From: Sipunculus nudus
Taxonomy: Eukaryota > Annelida > Sipuncula > Golfingiida > Sipunculidae
DNA length: 64,000 nt
Assembly: GCA_026874595.1 (NCBI GenBank)
Contig: CM049317.1
Span: 67,062,618-67,126,617, forward strand
Direction: 5' to 3'
Below the pieces are notes generated by a model that did no database searches, was not told where the DNA came from, and saw nothing but the letters and a program-made list of their open reading frames with translations. Every line of letters begins with the position of its first letter. Positions within the stretch are counted from its first letter, which is position 1. The translations under genes were made by a program, and so were the position numbers. Positions 1 to 13,100 of this stretch are shown here, one piece after another.

Positions 1-436
1 TTTCAGCAACCATGTAAATTGCAAACATTTTAATATATTGCATTATCCAAATAAAAGATCAGGGAATATGGTAAAAAATTTGAAAAAAAAAAATATATTC
101 GGAAACCTTATTAGACTGCATTTTTGGACCGAAAGGGGGACTTGTATACCAGACTTCACCGGAAACGGATATCTAGTTGTCGATCAGTTAAGACAATCAG
201 GCCGGCAGTTTGACTAAGTTCGTGCAAAATTTTGCCTCTCAGGCTTAGACCCGCACATAAGTCGACTCCAATTTCTTGGATTAATTTTTTTTGGGAACAA
301 ATTTCTCGACGTATATGCGGTTTTTTACGGTAGCCTAATTTTCAAGCTTTTTATTTTTAAATTTCAGATTGAAAAAAAATCAAATACTTACTTTTACATG
401 CTGTTAAAATTAAAACAATAGTACTCACAGGAAAAA
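1..436. other. AT-rich non-coding stretch
   Basis: No gene is visible. The last ~120 bases (from about 330) resemble the start of the body that recurs near 36700 (an 'agctt-ttcaagctttt' type stretch, then 'ctgttaaaattaaa' and 'ctcacaggaaaaac'). This looks like a fragment of the same dispersed repeat lying just before the element that starts at 437. Confidence 0.5.
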
Positions 437-640
437 CAAGTGACCCATGGGTCATGACGCTCAGCTGACTGGGAAGAGATTTGCAAAAGGAAATTTTATC
501 ATCTGAATGGTAGTATATACCCATTCAACTGAAGCATCAAACAGATTAAAGAATAAGCCAAGATTGTTTCTGAATTTATATATCTCAAAATATGGGAAAA
601 AATGCGTAAACTTTAAAAAAAATACAGGTGGTTCCGCCAG

Positions 641-2210
641 TCTGCAGAAACTAATAAAAACACTTAATGGTCAACATCCATCCAAAGAATCATTGTGATT
701 TCTGCATTAATTGTTCAGATACTTCAGTTTTTGAATCAAATTTTCCATTATTCTGAGGGATACTTCGGAGTCCTATAGCGTGAAGGATATGGGTAACAGA
801 GACCTAATTTCAGATTTCCAAAGACACTCTCACGGGCCTCCTTGCATGACAAGAATGAAGATTCTAGGTCCAGATGTTACAATTTGTGCCATGTTAACAG
901 ATGACAGCATCCTTAAAGGTCTCAAAAATAGAGAAAAAAATTTAAAAAAAATTTAATAAAATATAGGTTGCACCATAAGTCTGAAGAAACTGATGAAACA
1001 CTCCATAATCAATATGCATGTAAAGAATCATGGTGACCTCTGCATTAGTTGGTCAGATACTTCAGCTTTTGTATCAAATTGTCCATTATTCTGAGGGATA
1101 CTTCGGAGTCCTATAGCTTGAAGGATATGGGAAACAGAGAACTAATTTAAGGTTTCCACAGACACTTTTCATGGGCCTCCTTGCATGACAAGAATGAAGA
1201 TTCTAGGTCCAGTTGTTACAATTTGTACCCTGTTGACACATAACCACATCCTTAAAGGTCTTAAAAACAGAGAAAAAAATTGTAAAAATGTGTAACAAGC
1301 CCCATAGCTTGAAGAATATAGGTAACAGAGACCTAATTGCAGGTTTCTAGGGAGTCTGCAGAAACTGATGAAACATCTCATGATCTCTTTGTATGAAATT
1401 TTTGACTATTCTGGGGGGTACTTTGGGGCCCTACAGCATGAAGGATATGGGTAACAGAGACCTAATTTCAGGTTTCCATGGAGACTTTTCATGGGCCTCC
1501 CCCAATGTCAAAAATGAAGATTCTAGGTCCAGTTGTTATGATTTGTGCCCTGTTAACAGATGACTGCATCTTTTAAGGTCTCAAAAATAGAGAAAAAAAT
1601 CGTAAAAAATCGAAAAAATACAGATGGTGTCCGCAGTCTGCACAAACTGATGAAACATTTCATGATTAATATGTATGCCAAAATCATGACTATCAGTGAT
1701 GTAGTTAATGAGATATTGAAGTTTTTGTATGAAATTTTTCACTATTCTGGGGAGTACTTTGGGGCCCCATAGCTTGAAGGATATGGGTAATAGAGACCTA
1801 ATTTCTAGTTTCCATGGAGACTTTTCATAGATCTCTCAGAATGTCAGAAAAAAAGATTCTAGGTCCAGTCTTTACGATTTGTGCCCTGTTAACAGATGTC
1901 CACATTTTTAAAGGTCTCAAAAATAGAGAAAAAAAATCGTAAAAAATCGAAAAATACAGGTGGTGCCACCAGTCTGCAGGAACTAATGGAACATCTCATG
2001 ATCAATATGTATGCCAAAAATCATGACCATCAGTGTTGAAGTTAATGAGATATTGAAGATTTTGTATGAAATTTTTACTATTCTGGGGGTTACTTTGGGG
2101 CCCCATAGCTTGAAGGATATGGGTAACAGAGACCTGATTTCTGGTTTCCAAGGAGATTTTTCATGGACCTCTCAGAATGTCAAGTAACAAGATTCTAGGT
2201 CCAGCGGTTA
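641..2210 (+). repeat. Tandem core repeat, ~280-375 bp units
   Basis: A unit beginning TCTGCAGAAACTGATGAAAC recurs at about 641, 980, 1355, 1637 and 1973. Each unit continues with 'atgatcaatat', 'tgtatcaaattt', 'gggtacttcgg', 'gatatgggtaacagagacctaattt', 'ttcatgggcctcc' and 'gattctaggtccag' blocks. Spacing is uneven (339, 375, 282, 336), so the copies have indels. The same unit builds the core of the element at 24271-25924. Confidence 0.85.
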
Positions 2211-2230
2211 CGATTTGTGCCAGGTTAACG

Positions 2231-2274
2231 CACAGACGGACAGACGGACGGACAGACGGACGGACAACGGACAA
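2231..2274 (+). repeat. GACG/GACA tetranucleotide microsatellite
   Basis: A run of imperfect GACG and GACA units lies directly before a TAGCTCAGATGACT half hairpin (2288-2301). Related runs sit at the same relative place near 29405-29468 and 37303-37345, always just inside the element's right end. Confidence 0.85.
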
Positions 2275-2853
2275 AGAGTGATCCCTATAGCTCAGATGAC
2301 TTACATGGTCAAATTTGGCAAAATTTAAGGGACTGATTTTATTTTATGCTAATAACTTAAACAATTTACAAAATTCAAATCTAATTTTGGGTATACAACT
2401 GAATCTTAGTTAAACAAAGTTATATACTTGGGGAAAAAATTCTCTAGTTTCAAAAATTTTTATGTCAAGTGAGTAACTATTTTTCCTGATTTTTAAAAAG
2501 TCCATTATGTTCAGGCCCATAACTTTAAGAATTTACACTTAAGGGACTTAATTTCTGACATGTATATAGGAAATATATAGGAGATTACTTCTGGAAAATA
2601 TTAAGAAAAACAGATAAGTGGTTTTGATATTAGACAGTCCTTAATTGTGATAATAGGTTTTTAATGGAAATTTGAGGTTTTTCCTAATTTCTCAAAGGAA
2701 CATATTAGCAGTGACCCAGTTTTCAGTTTGGTAGGAGATTTTGGGTACATCTAACAGTATGCCAAATTTTGAATTTGTAGGTCAAAAGGTTTCAAAACAT
2801 GCCAGTTTAATGGACAGATAGATGGATGGACAACAGACAATGGACCACGACTA

Positions 2854-2884
2854 TATCTCAGATGACTTAAAGTCAGCTGAGCTA
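2854..2884 (+). other. 3'-terminal hairpin of HINE-like element
   Basis: The left arm TATCTCAGATGACT and right arm AGTCAGCTGAGCTA pair over 14 positions with two mismatches around a 3-base loop. This is the same terminal structure as at 25893-25924 and 29485-29515, and as at 37360-37373 with its right arm displaced to 40614-40627. Confidence 0.8.
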
Positions 2885-4105
2885 AAAATTATAAAATTAG
2901 AAAAAATATAGGTGGCGCCACTAGTTTTCGAGAACTGACAAAACTAATCATGGTCAATATTCAAGGCAGGTTTCATGGCAAACCATGTATTAATTATCAA
3001 TATACTGGAGGTTTTGTATCAAATTTTCAATTATTCTTGAGGGTACTTATAGCTCAGAAGTTCCTCGGACTAGAGTACTCCGATCTACACAATTCCACAA
3101 TATTATGTGTTACAGAAAACACAGAACTACCGTAGGCCTTAATAGTAGAGGTGTTTAAGAATTTTGGCACATTACAGTCAAACACCAATATTTTGATTTC
3201 TCAGGTTTGGAAATTTCATTAAACAAGTTGGACTAGGTTATTATGTGAATTATGATGGACAACTATTGTCAAGCAGCTCTTCTATGGCCATGCCTGGTAT
3301 ATGCATGCTTTGGGTCTTGAACTGTAATGAACGATGCCACGTGTGTCCCAAGTGGGGTCACTACCTATATTTATCCATAAATCCCGAGAAACTGGACATT
3401 TTTTTGCCATGGGGCGACTTCAGCCCAATATATCAGGTATAATGTGAAATATGAGCAAAGCAGGAAACATGGGAGTCTAGTCAGTCTAGTTAAGGTAAAT
3501 ATATATATTAATACTGGTATATATTAAAGTATAGGAGCATGTATGAGCACTTGTAGCGTATACTTTGTCATGTTATTCAATGGGAGATGATTGGAAACAA
3601 AGTTAGTACCACACTCATAATTGAAAACAAAAATTTAATAATCAAAATATCTTGGTGATTCAACATGAGTATAATATTATTTTTTTTGTAGAAAAATAGT
3701 GCTATCATCAAAAATACTAATTGCTAATAAACGTTTATAAATCTCCTAGTGATCAATAACTGACTAAATGAAACCAAAATAAATTTTCCTATTCAATGTG
3801 TACAATGGAAATTGTGCATTCCACTTATAATTCTAATTTCCAAAATCACTTTTATTAATTTATTTAAGAATATCTAAGTGAATCATATAAAAAAAAATTC
3901 TCATTAATGAAAATGTTTACACTATTAAAATTTTGGTGATGAAAAAATGGCTGTGTAGAATATATACAAAACATTTAGAATATAAACGAAATGAAATATA
4001 ATTAAAACAATGCAGGTAATGGTTGATGATGAATATGTTCTTCTATATGAGATGTAATGGTAATAACTAATAAACATGTGAAAATTAAGATGAACAGGTT
4101 AAGGT
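2885..4105. other. 3' flank of ODAD4 with a core-repeat fragment
   Basis: From 2905 to about 3075 there is one partial, diverged copy of the tandem core, including GGTGGCGCCAC and the 'gtatcaaattttcaattattct' block. From about 3080 to 4105 I see no coding pattern; the part next to 4106 should include the ODAD4 3' untranslated region. Confidence 0.55.
3851..3864 (-). promoter_or_regulatory. Candidate ODAD4 polyadenylation signals
   Basis: Two AATAAA hexamers (TTTATT on the + strand at 3851-3856 and 3859-3864) lie about 245-255 bases downstream of the ODAD4 stop on the minus strand. AATAAA is common by chance in AT-rich DNA, so this is only a candidate. Confidence 0.35.
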
Positions 4106-4173
4106 TTAATCCAGTCCTTCTGGTACTGTTTCTGGAATAGACTCCTCCACTGTTGAAGGTCTCTCTTCAGTTG
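4106..4173 (-). CDS. ODAD4: ODAD4 exon 14 (last)
   Basis: Residues 558-579 then TAA. An acidic end, ATEERPSTVEESIPETVPEG then LD. ATTGCAG acceptor. Acidic low-complexity C termini are usual for ODAD4, but the sequence itself is not conserved, so the call rests on splice phase. Confidence 0.75.
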
Positions 4174-7100
4174 CTGCAATAGAAAATAACGGAGCTTAGT
4201 GAGATCAATTATTAATTAAAAATGATTAATTATAAATTAAATGGTGGGTTAGGGTCAATCTGTGGAGGATCAAGTTTGTAAGAAAGTCTCCTACTCCCAT
4301 AGTATGAAATACTGTCTTCTATATGCAAAATGAGAAAGGAAAAAAAATTAGGCAGTTTTTCACAATATGGATGCTGAGGAAAATAATGGGTAATTTTTGC
4401 AAAATACCTTGTAATCTTTTTAAGAAATCTGTGGAATTCATACAAAAATAAGTGCATTTTATGCTGATCTTAGTATTAGTGACAGAAATGAAAATAAATT
4501 TGCTCCATCCCTATATCAGTCAGCTCATGTTATTTTAATCCGGATTCATTCTCACAAAAGAAAATATTTTATACACAGTTATGTAAAACGTGTTACATTA
4601 CACAAATGAAAATACACCATTTACAGGTACAATGACAAACAGACATATGGTTTATACTAAAATCACTTACAGAGCTGTTAATATTAATCAAAATCCTTAA
4701 AACTCTGCTTCTGGTACCTTAAAAACAACATAATTGAAGTAATTCTTTCAATCATCTGTTTAGCCTGTGTTCACAATGTTTTTTTTTTCAGTTTTCTTTG
4801 TTTGGCCAGAAAAAAATAAATGCATCAATTTTAACCCCCTGCATCAACAAGTTTTATTTTGAGTTTCATCTTTCAAGAAGATAAAAAAGTACAATTTTGA
4901 TAAGATTTCATTTGTAAGTAGTGATTTTACCTGTTTAGCATAAAATTTCTGTTACGATGCTTTTCATTGAAACATAGAAAAAAAGAAGGTAAAAAAAAAA
5001 AAAAACTGCCAGCCTACACTGATTTCTGAAATAAAAGTGCCTGAGAAACATACCTTTTTTTGCCTTACTTCATAAAATATATTACCTTGTTATTACAATG
5101 TTACATGTTAATAATTTGCCATATGATCATTTGAGTTTTCCAGTGTTTTTTAGGCTTTACCTTCACTTGCAGTCTCCGGAGCTGCTTCCTTTTGTTTCAG
5201 ACAGGAAGATATACTGTCCACTGGTTTTGCTGGAGAGCTTGGCACTTTCTTCAATGCTGAAATCATTAACAATTACATACGAGTTCTATTTGTCTCAATA
5301 CCAATATCAGAAGAAATATAATTTGCAAGTTTTAAGTTAAAGTTTTTAATTACTTGTTTTACCTTGCTCTGTGTTCTGCACATTTCATATTTATATGTTG
5401 TAATTGTCACATCAAGTTCATGATTCCTATTTTTTCCTTCTTGGATAATATGCTCACTTAGCACATGGGGAGACGGTTTATCTGCGATTGTCCATGAAAA
5501 TCTTTATAAACACAATATAAGGTGGTGCCCGATGCCACTATTCCACCATCCTCTGTTGACAGTACTTTTAAATAAATCACAGAGCAGCAGGCCTAGCAAA
5601 TGTGTTCACGCATCTTTGGAGGTAACAATAGGATCATCCAGAAAACATAGAGACAGCAATTTGTTGGATCAGTAAAATGTGCAAGATTTTACACAACTAT
5701 AAGATATTATATATTATACATGAAACTAGATGTAACTGGAGTTGGTCCTCAGAGGGCCCTGCAGAGTGAACAGATGTTTAGTGAAACTTGTTGGATCATA
5801 GGTTTAGGTGCTGGAAGATGTTAGCACAAAGTAGCACAGCTTTTCAGCATAGTGGCAATGTAAGAATCTCTATATGATATATATCCTTCATGAGAAAATG
5901 TAGTCTCATTTTGCACGAAAGAAAATCACTGATTGTGTTCATGCAGCCATATTACATTTTTGCTTGTATGAAAATAGGGACAGAGCCCTCCATGGCACCA
6001 ATCATCCCTGTGAATTGCATAATGCTGTATTGCATATAGCATGTGAAAGAAAGCATCACTGGCAAACAGAATGACAGGGTGAATAGGGGGCACCACCTTT
6101 TGAAATATTATGATAATATATGAAATGAAAAATGTTTTATTGTGTGTTGTTCGAATAAACGTGAAGCATATTATTTGATATGTGTTGATTCAATTTTCTA
6201 TTTAAATGATATGCTTGATTTGTCTCCATCTTGTATCAATAGGCAGTACACACTACATGCCCTTGTCCTCACAATGAAAGAGCAAAAACCAAATACAAAA
6301 ATAAAACCCACATGTTTCGTCTTGACTCCTCTGGCTGTCCACCTCTTTCCTCTCTTCTTCTTTTTGTTTCCTCTTTTCCTTCTCTGCTTTGTCCTCTTCT
6401 TCCACCAATGTCCTCAGGTCATTTAGTGCTTTTTCTATCATTCCTCTGGTTCCTGTGTTCCCTGCGGAAAAATACAAAATACTGATGACTATTTGTAACC
6501 AGATAAATTTCATCATGATGCATATAATCTGCATTAGGCCAAAAAAATAAAAGCTAGGGTTCTCAGGCACTGCCTGCGTCAATTTTAACCCCCGCACACC
6601 AACAAATTTTTAATTTGATTTTCATCTTTCAAGAAGATAAAATTATACAATTTTGATAAGTTTTCCTTTGTTATGTATAGCTTTACCTGTTTTGAAAAAA
6701 AAAAAATCTATTATCATGCATTTTCCTGATCGTATGACATTTTTATCGAAACATACAAAAAAAAATAATAAAAAACACTACCCTCCCACACTGATTTATG
6801 AAAAAAAGTGTCTGAGAACCATACTTTTCTTTTGGCCTTGGGAGTCGGCAAAGAAAGAATGTCATGGACAAATGCAGGCAGACAAACCTAAGGTTATATG
6901 GTTCATTACTGTCTATGTTAATGACCAGAAGTAAAATATATTGTTTGGCCGTATCACACAACTGCACATTGACCTTTGAAAACAAAAGCAAAGTTTAAAA
7001 TTGATGCATAACAAAAATGAAAGAACACAGTCAAATTTGTGGTTGAGTCAAAAATTCAAAAGGCTGGGTTGAAGCTATATGTTCCAATGCCTCAATAATG

Positions 7101-10100
7101 GAATTTCCAACCCCATCTAACACACTAAAGTAATAAATGGGTTATATAAAAAAAGGGAACCATGGGTCACAGCGCTCAGCTGTTATATATATGATCACAA
7201 AAATTTGAAAGATTTGAAGATTTGAAAAGGGGTAGACAAATGCTATTTTGTATGGTAATAAAAGCTGTAATAAGAGATGATGGTGTTTAACTCAAGTTAT
7301 GTAAGATTTGGATAAAATCTTTGGATATAGGGAAGAGGATTGATGTCATTTATTTTATATACATTTTGAAATGGAGTGTTATTGTCACACAAGTTTTGAC
7401 TTTGCCTGATCCTGCAAGTATTTTGTCAATTTCGTCAATTTTATCATGTAAGTTTTTTCTCATGAGTATATATATTCAGTTTCAGTAAAAATAAATTGTT
7501 CAGAATCAAGGATAATTAAATTTCACAAATTTAAATAATGATCTCAAGTACCTGGTTTTAAGGCTTTAATTTATATTTAAAAAAAAACTATTATATTCAT
7601 TTTTGAATACTTTCACATCCATTTACACACTAAACATAGCAAGAGTCTTATGACAATTTTTAACATTATATACATCATAATGAGAACTTGTTTAGGATCT
7701 GTTTGTTTCATCACATTTGAATTTAGGTTTTCCCCTAAGAAATAAAGTTGTAGTGACCCAATTTTTTGTTGTTAGGAGATTTTGGGGACATGTGCTATGT
7801 ACGTGCTACATTTCGGATCCGTAAGTCCAACAGTTTCAAAAAGTGCCAGTTTAACAGATGGATGAACAGACAGAAGGACGGACACCTGATGGACAAAGGA
7901 CCATTGCTAAAAATCTGTTTGTTTCCTCCTTTCAATAAGCCATCCATTTGCTGTTTTTTTTTTCAAAGTTAAATATTGCTTTTTAATGCAAATACTGTTT
8001 CTGCAGGTGAAGTCTATTTGAAAGAGGGAAGGCTTAGGATGAAAGTATTGCTTAAAATGCATCCACCATCTTTTGAAGATGTGGATCTTGGAACTTGACC
8101 TTTGACCTCATGACCCCATCATCAACACGATTCTTGCTTTATTGATGGGCCAAATATGAGTCAAGTTTGAAACCCATATATCAATCCAAGCTGAAGTTAT
8201 CATTAGGAAATGAAATTATGGACAGATGGCTCAAGTGACCTTCTACTTTGACCCTGTAACCCCAAATTTGGTATGGATCCTCCTCTATTGGTAGGTGAGC
8301 TATATGTGCACAGTGAAAGGTCTGGATGAAAGATTTTGCTTAAAGTGCATCCACAATCTTTTCAAAGATGTGTGTCATGTAACCTTGACCTTAACACCCT
8401 GAAATCAATTGGGATCTTGCTTTTTCAATGGGACATATAAAAAGTCAAGTTTGAAATTTATACATAAAAAAAAGCTTGAGTTATCATTGGGAAAATAATT
8501 TTTTGACAGATAGCTCCTGTGGCCTTGACCTTTGACCTTGTGACCCCAAAATTGATATGGATCATCCACTATTGGCAGGTGAGCTGTATGTTCAAGATGC
8601 AAGATCTGGGATGAAAAGTTTGGCTTAAAATGCATCCACAGTAACTTTAAATATGCGAGTCCTGAGATCTTGACTTTTAACCTCATGACCCGGCCTAAAA
8701 CCTATAGGGTTCTTACTTTAGTGGTTGGCCATACATAAGTCACGTTTGAAATCTATATGGCTATCAACACTGGAGATATCATAAGAGGTGTGTGATTTTC
8801 ACCAAATATGGAAATATGCAAGGTCAAGGCCACTCTCATGGTAAACGTCATGACCCAAATTTAAATAGACCTCATCCCATAACCCATCTCTCTACATGTT
8901 CATAATATGAAAGAAATCTGCCAATTAGTTTTTGACTTATACTGCTCACAGTACTGTCAAGTGGCAATTTTGGGGGTATTTAAAGGCATACAAACAAGAA
9001 AAGGATAATAGGTGGCGCCACAAGTTTACCGCACATCAAAAGGCTATCCAAGATCTTCGGTCATCTTGATTTTTGGACCAATCCATGCAAGCTTTCTTGA
9101 GATATTTAAGAATTTGTGTTATTTTCAGCAAAAATTGTCCTATTCAAGCTCAAGGTCCCTCTCCTAGCAAAAGTTATGACCCCATTTTTAAACAGGCTTC
9201 GTCTTCTCACCTATGTCTATACACATGTAAAATTTGAAAAAGATCAGTGAAATATTTTTTTAGTTTTCCCGTTCACAAGATTTTTCTGTGGCGGCGGCAG
9301 CAGGTCTTTTAATAAACCATAGTATCCCAACTTTGTCTGGGGATACAGTTATTCATAATTGGTGCCATCCTCTGTAAACAGGGGTCGGCACATAAAGGTT
9401 ATTCTAGTGTTAGCAACATTTCTTTAACTTGTGTTAAAATGTTTAGTTCACCAGAATATTCAAAGGTGGCAGCACCTACCAAAGTAGATTAAGTGAAAAG
9501 TTTTCCTTGCTACTGATATCAGCTATGATATTTCTTATAAATTCTTCATATACTCAGTTCCTCTCAAGATATAAAATCTGCCCCTTTTCTTCTGACTTAC
9601 CTCTCAGCTGTGCGATCTGGTGAGCTTTTTCAAAAGATGCCAGTGCTGCCCTGTGGTCACCCATCCTGGCTGCAAACAAAGGGAGCCACATTTTGTTATC
9701 AATGTGAATAACAAAGCCTTGCGCGTTCAGCTTCATGAAACGGTTATAGTAAAGTAAAATACAAAAGGGAAAATAATACTAAAGTTCAGAACTTAAAGAA
9801 ATCTTAAACCTTCAAGTTAATCATATGGTCATATGTTTATTGAGGCCACCTCTAATTAAGCCAAAAGAAGGGAGGCTTATAATGTGAGATGTGTTTATTT
9901 TTTGTACTGATACGTGGGTAACATTTTTTTATGTGGATTTCTAAGTCACTCAGAGTACAAAGCCATCAAAAAACATTTCTTTTGTTTTTCTTTTTTTTTC
10001 CTTTTTCAGCAACTGCCTGGCTTGCACTAGAGCTAAAATATTGCAAATTTTCAAATACAAATTTTCAGGCATGATATAAATCATAGGTGGCATTTGCACT

Positions 10101-13100
10101 TGATATCGACTATTGACCTTGACCTTATTTCCCAGGTCATATACTCTATGACCATCTGTAATGGATAAAAAAAAGGATACAATGGCCTGTCCTAAACTGA
10201 ACAGATACTGTCGTTATCAACTAACTTTTTAAACTACAGGTATCTAGGAGCATTGTTCATCATGCCCACCAAAATTAATCCTTTAAAAATGAAATGTATT
10301 TAGTGGGAGCACTGTGTTAATCTAATCCGATTATTTACTCAAAACAAAAGTGAGAGAATTTAAATGCAAATCACAATACAAAAAAATTCTCATACAAATA
10401 ATGTATTTTTTTCATGAGATTTTATAAAGATTCAGCATGCAAAATAAGTCAGTGTGTACACATTCATTATTTTGTATGCATCTATCTACAATTACGATAA
10501 AATTATTGATTAAATACAAACATTCTAAAATATTAAATCCAAATAAAGTGTGGTGTAAAACATTAAGCCATCAAACAACACTTTTATTTTTATGAAACAG
10601 ATAAGGCAAAACAAAAAGGTTGGCTTCTTTGGTACTGTGCATATAGATTTTGACCTCTGAACTCTCAACCCCCCCACCTATAATTTTTTTTTTCAGAAAT
10701 ACACTGATTTGAGCTCTAGCTGAAGACAAGTCTTTCAAGATAATTATAAAATTTTGATAAAATCTTGTTATATTATGACATCCTTTCACCTGATAACTTT
10801 TATATTTATATCTTATGATAAGAAGGTAGAACAATTTGCCCTACTGTATTTGTTTTAAAAAAAAAATGCCTGAGTCCGTGAGCAATATTTTTTTTTTTGG
10901 GGGGGGGGGGGTTCTTATTAATAATTATTAGGTATGTTACAGGTATGTTTACCTTCAGTTTGTGCCACCAGGACCTGAGCATTGAGCTGCCAGCCGGTGT
11001 CCCTGGCAGCCTCGGCCGCTGTGACAGACTTGAGACCAGCCTGGAGGGCGGCTGCCAGGTCCTTCAGCTCCAGATGACACCGTCCAATCTCGTGGTGTAG
11101 CCACGTCTCCTCAAGGGGGCTCTCACAGAAAGGCAGCTTCATGCTCCATCTGGTGGAGAAAGCGAGTACTATGTCAGGAATATTTTGTTTTATATGGCTT
11201 TGAAGCAATGGGCCATGGCAGCCTATTTAGGATTTAATCATTATAATGCTATTTTCTTAATCAAGTTAATGGTTAGACATGTCTAAAATAATCTGGTTAT
11301 GTTAACTGAATGAAACTATTAACATGAGGCTCTGGTTGAATACTGAATTACCTAAAAGATGTAATTTCAATATTTAATTTTTACAACCTTGGTGTGGAAA
11401 GTTCTACAAGGAGTTCAACACTCTAACCACATCACCACTAATGCACTAATTAAATATAACCATCAAGTTATCAGGAAATAAGATAATCTCTGCTCTTCCT
11501 GATCTCAAACAGTGAATTAATGTAATTACCTGAAAACTACTTAAAGCTACTTATGTGGACCATTTATTGACCCTGACTGACAAGAGCTACTTGAAAAACA
11601 AAGAGCCTAAACTTAGTAAGACAAAGGCGACATCTACTGGGTGGATGAGAAATTAATTTCACAAAATGACAAATTTTTATTATGAAACATCTCTTATTTT
11701 AAATAATCCAATTTTATGGAATTAATACATTTAACACTGTTAAAATTATATGAAAGGATACACATTCATTTATATACAAAAATCATCTGCATCTAATATT
11801 TGAAGTAAAGTATGTGGCACTCTTTTTATCATAAAACAATTATTCACAAACAAAAGCATTCATAGTCCTTCACACCTTCTATACAGGTCAGAAAAATTAT
11901 GTATACACTTGAGTGCAAACTTACGCATCTACTGCTTTCTGGAACTCTCCAATGCGTGCATACACCCGGCCTAAATTATCATACGCCCGCGACTTTGCTT
12001 CCTGAATGTTGCTGTAATTAAATATTATAAAGGAAATGACAGGATATGTGGCTTGTTTTGATTAAGGTAACCATAGAAAATGAATTAACAGAAGCAAATA
12101 GACTTTTTACAAATAAAAAAAAGAGCAAACATCCAGAATTGTAATATAAAATTATGAACTATGTTTACAGACTTAATTATCTATCTAATTTTTGCTGAGC
12201 AGCAAACTTGCTTTTCTTGGCATGCAAAAGGGTTGTATGACCTATCTAGACACTGTATTTATTGATTATATGAACATGATTATCATGATTTACATAATTT
12301 TATTAATACTTAGAGGCTGTGTTCCTGTTAAGCTGAATCTAGAAATGCTTCGCTTTATAAAGGTTAGTAAAATTCTCTTTCGACCGTATCACACAGCCAT
12401 TATCAGCAGACTGGCATGCTTGGCTTGAGAATTTTACTTACCTTTATGGAATCTCCAGGGACAGGATCCAACACATATACTCCTGCTTTATGTTTTATTT
12501 CCATAGGCTTTGACAAAGTTTCAGCTGGTGTACATATATGTGCGTGTGCTATGGGGAAGTGGGGAGTTTGGTGGAGGGGTTATTTTGACATTTCAGCATT
12601 TGGTATATACATGTATATCTGAAAAGAGTCTGCTGTATTAAAATGAAAACTAACTGTTGATGTCCTATATCAAGGTCTCTCTGGTAACTCTGTAATGCTC
12701 GATCATTCTCACCCATCTCTAGGTAACAGTTTCCGATGCTGGTGTGGAGGCTGCCTATGACGTCATGTCTATGTGAGACAAGATGATATACTTTTTACAC
12801 AGGACAACAGAATGAGGTTGTGTCTGCATGATATAATTGAAAAGTTTATATATCACAAGTTGTTTAGATGTATGAACATTCAGATCACATAGAGACTGGT
12901 AAGTCTTCTCAATTGATATTTAGGCCTTCATTCAGGCTAATAATGTCAAATTCTACAGCCTACATGTCTACATAGTAACTAAGGAATTAATATTTTGTAG
13001 TAAATGCAGACTTTTCTCTCATTTGCTTGCATAATGTATATAAAAGCACACTTGTCCTCATCACAAAGTCTGAGTTATCTGCAAAAATTTGCAATCTTTT

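Larger units (their letters stand above)
437..2884 (+). mobile_element. HINE/pearl-like non-autonomous element, chimeric
   Basis: The left end carries a near-palindrome (GACCCATGGGTC at 442-453) followed by the GCTCAGCTGA block seen at five other places in the window. The right end is a hairpin at 2854-2884. Inside are a tandem core (641-2210), a GACG/GACA microsatellite (2231-2274) and a second body (2300-2840) of a different repeat type. No protein is encoded. Termini with a 3' hairpin, tandem core and microsatellite match what is known of bivalve pearl elements and Helentron-associated elements (HINEs). That class assignment is inferred; the repeat structure is seen directly. The switch near 2300 from a half hairpin to the second body suggests a chimera or nested insertion. 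Confidence 0.6.
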
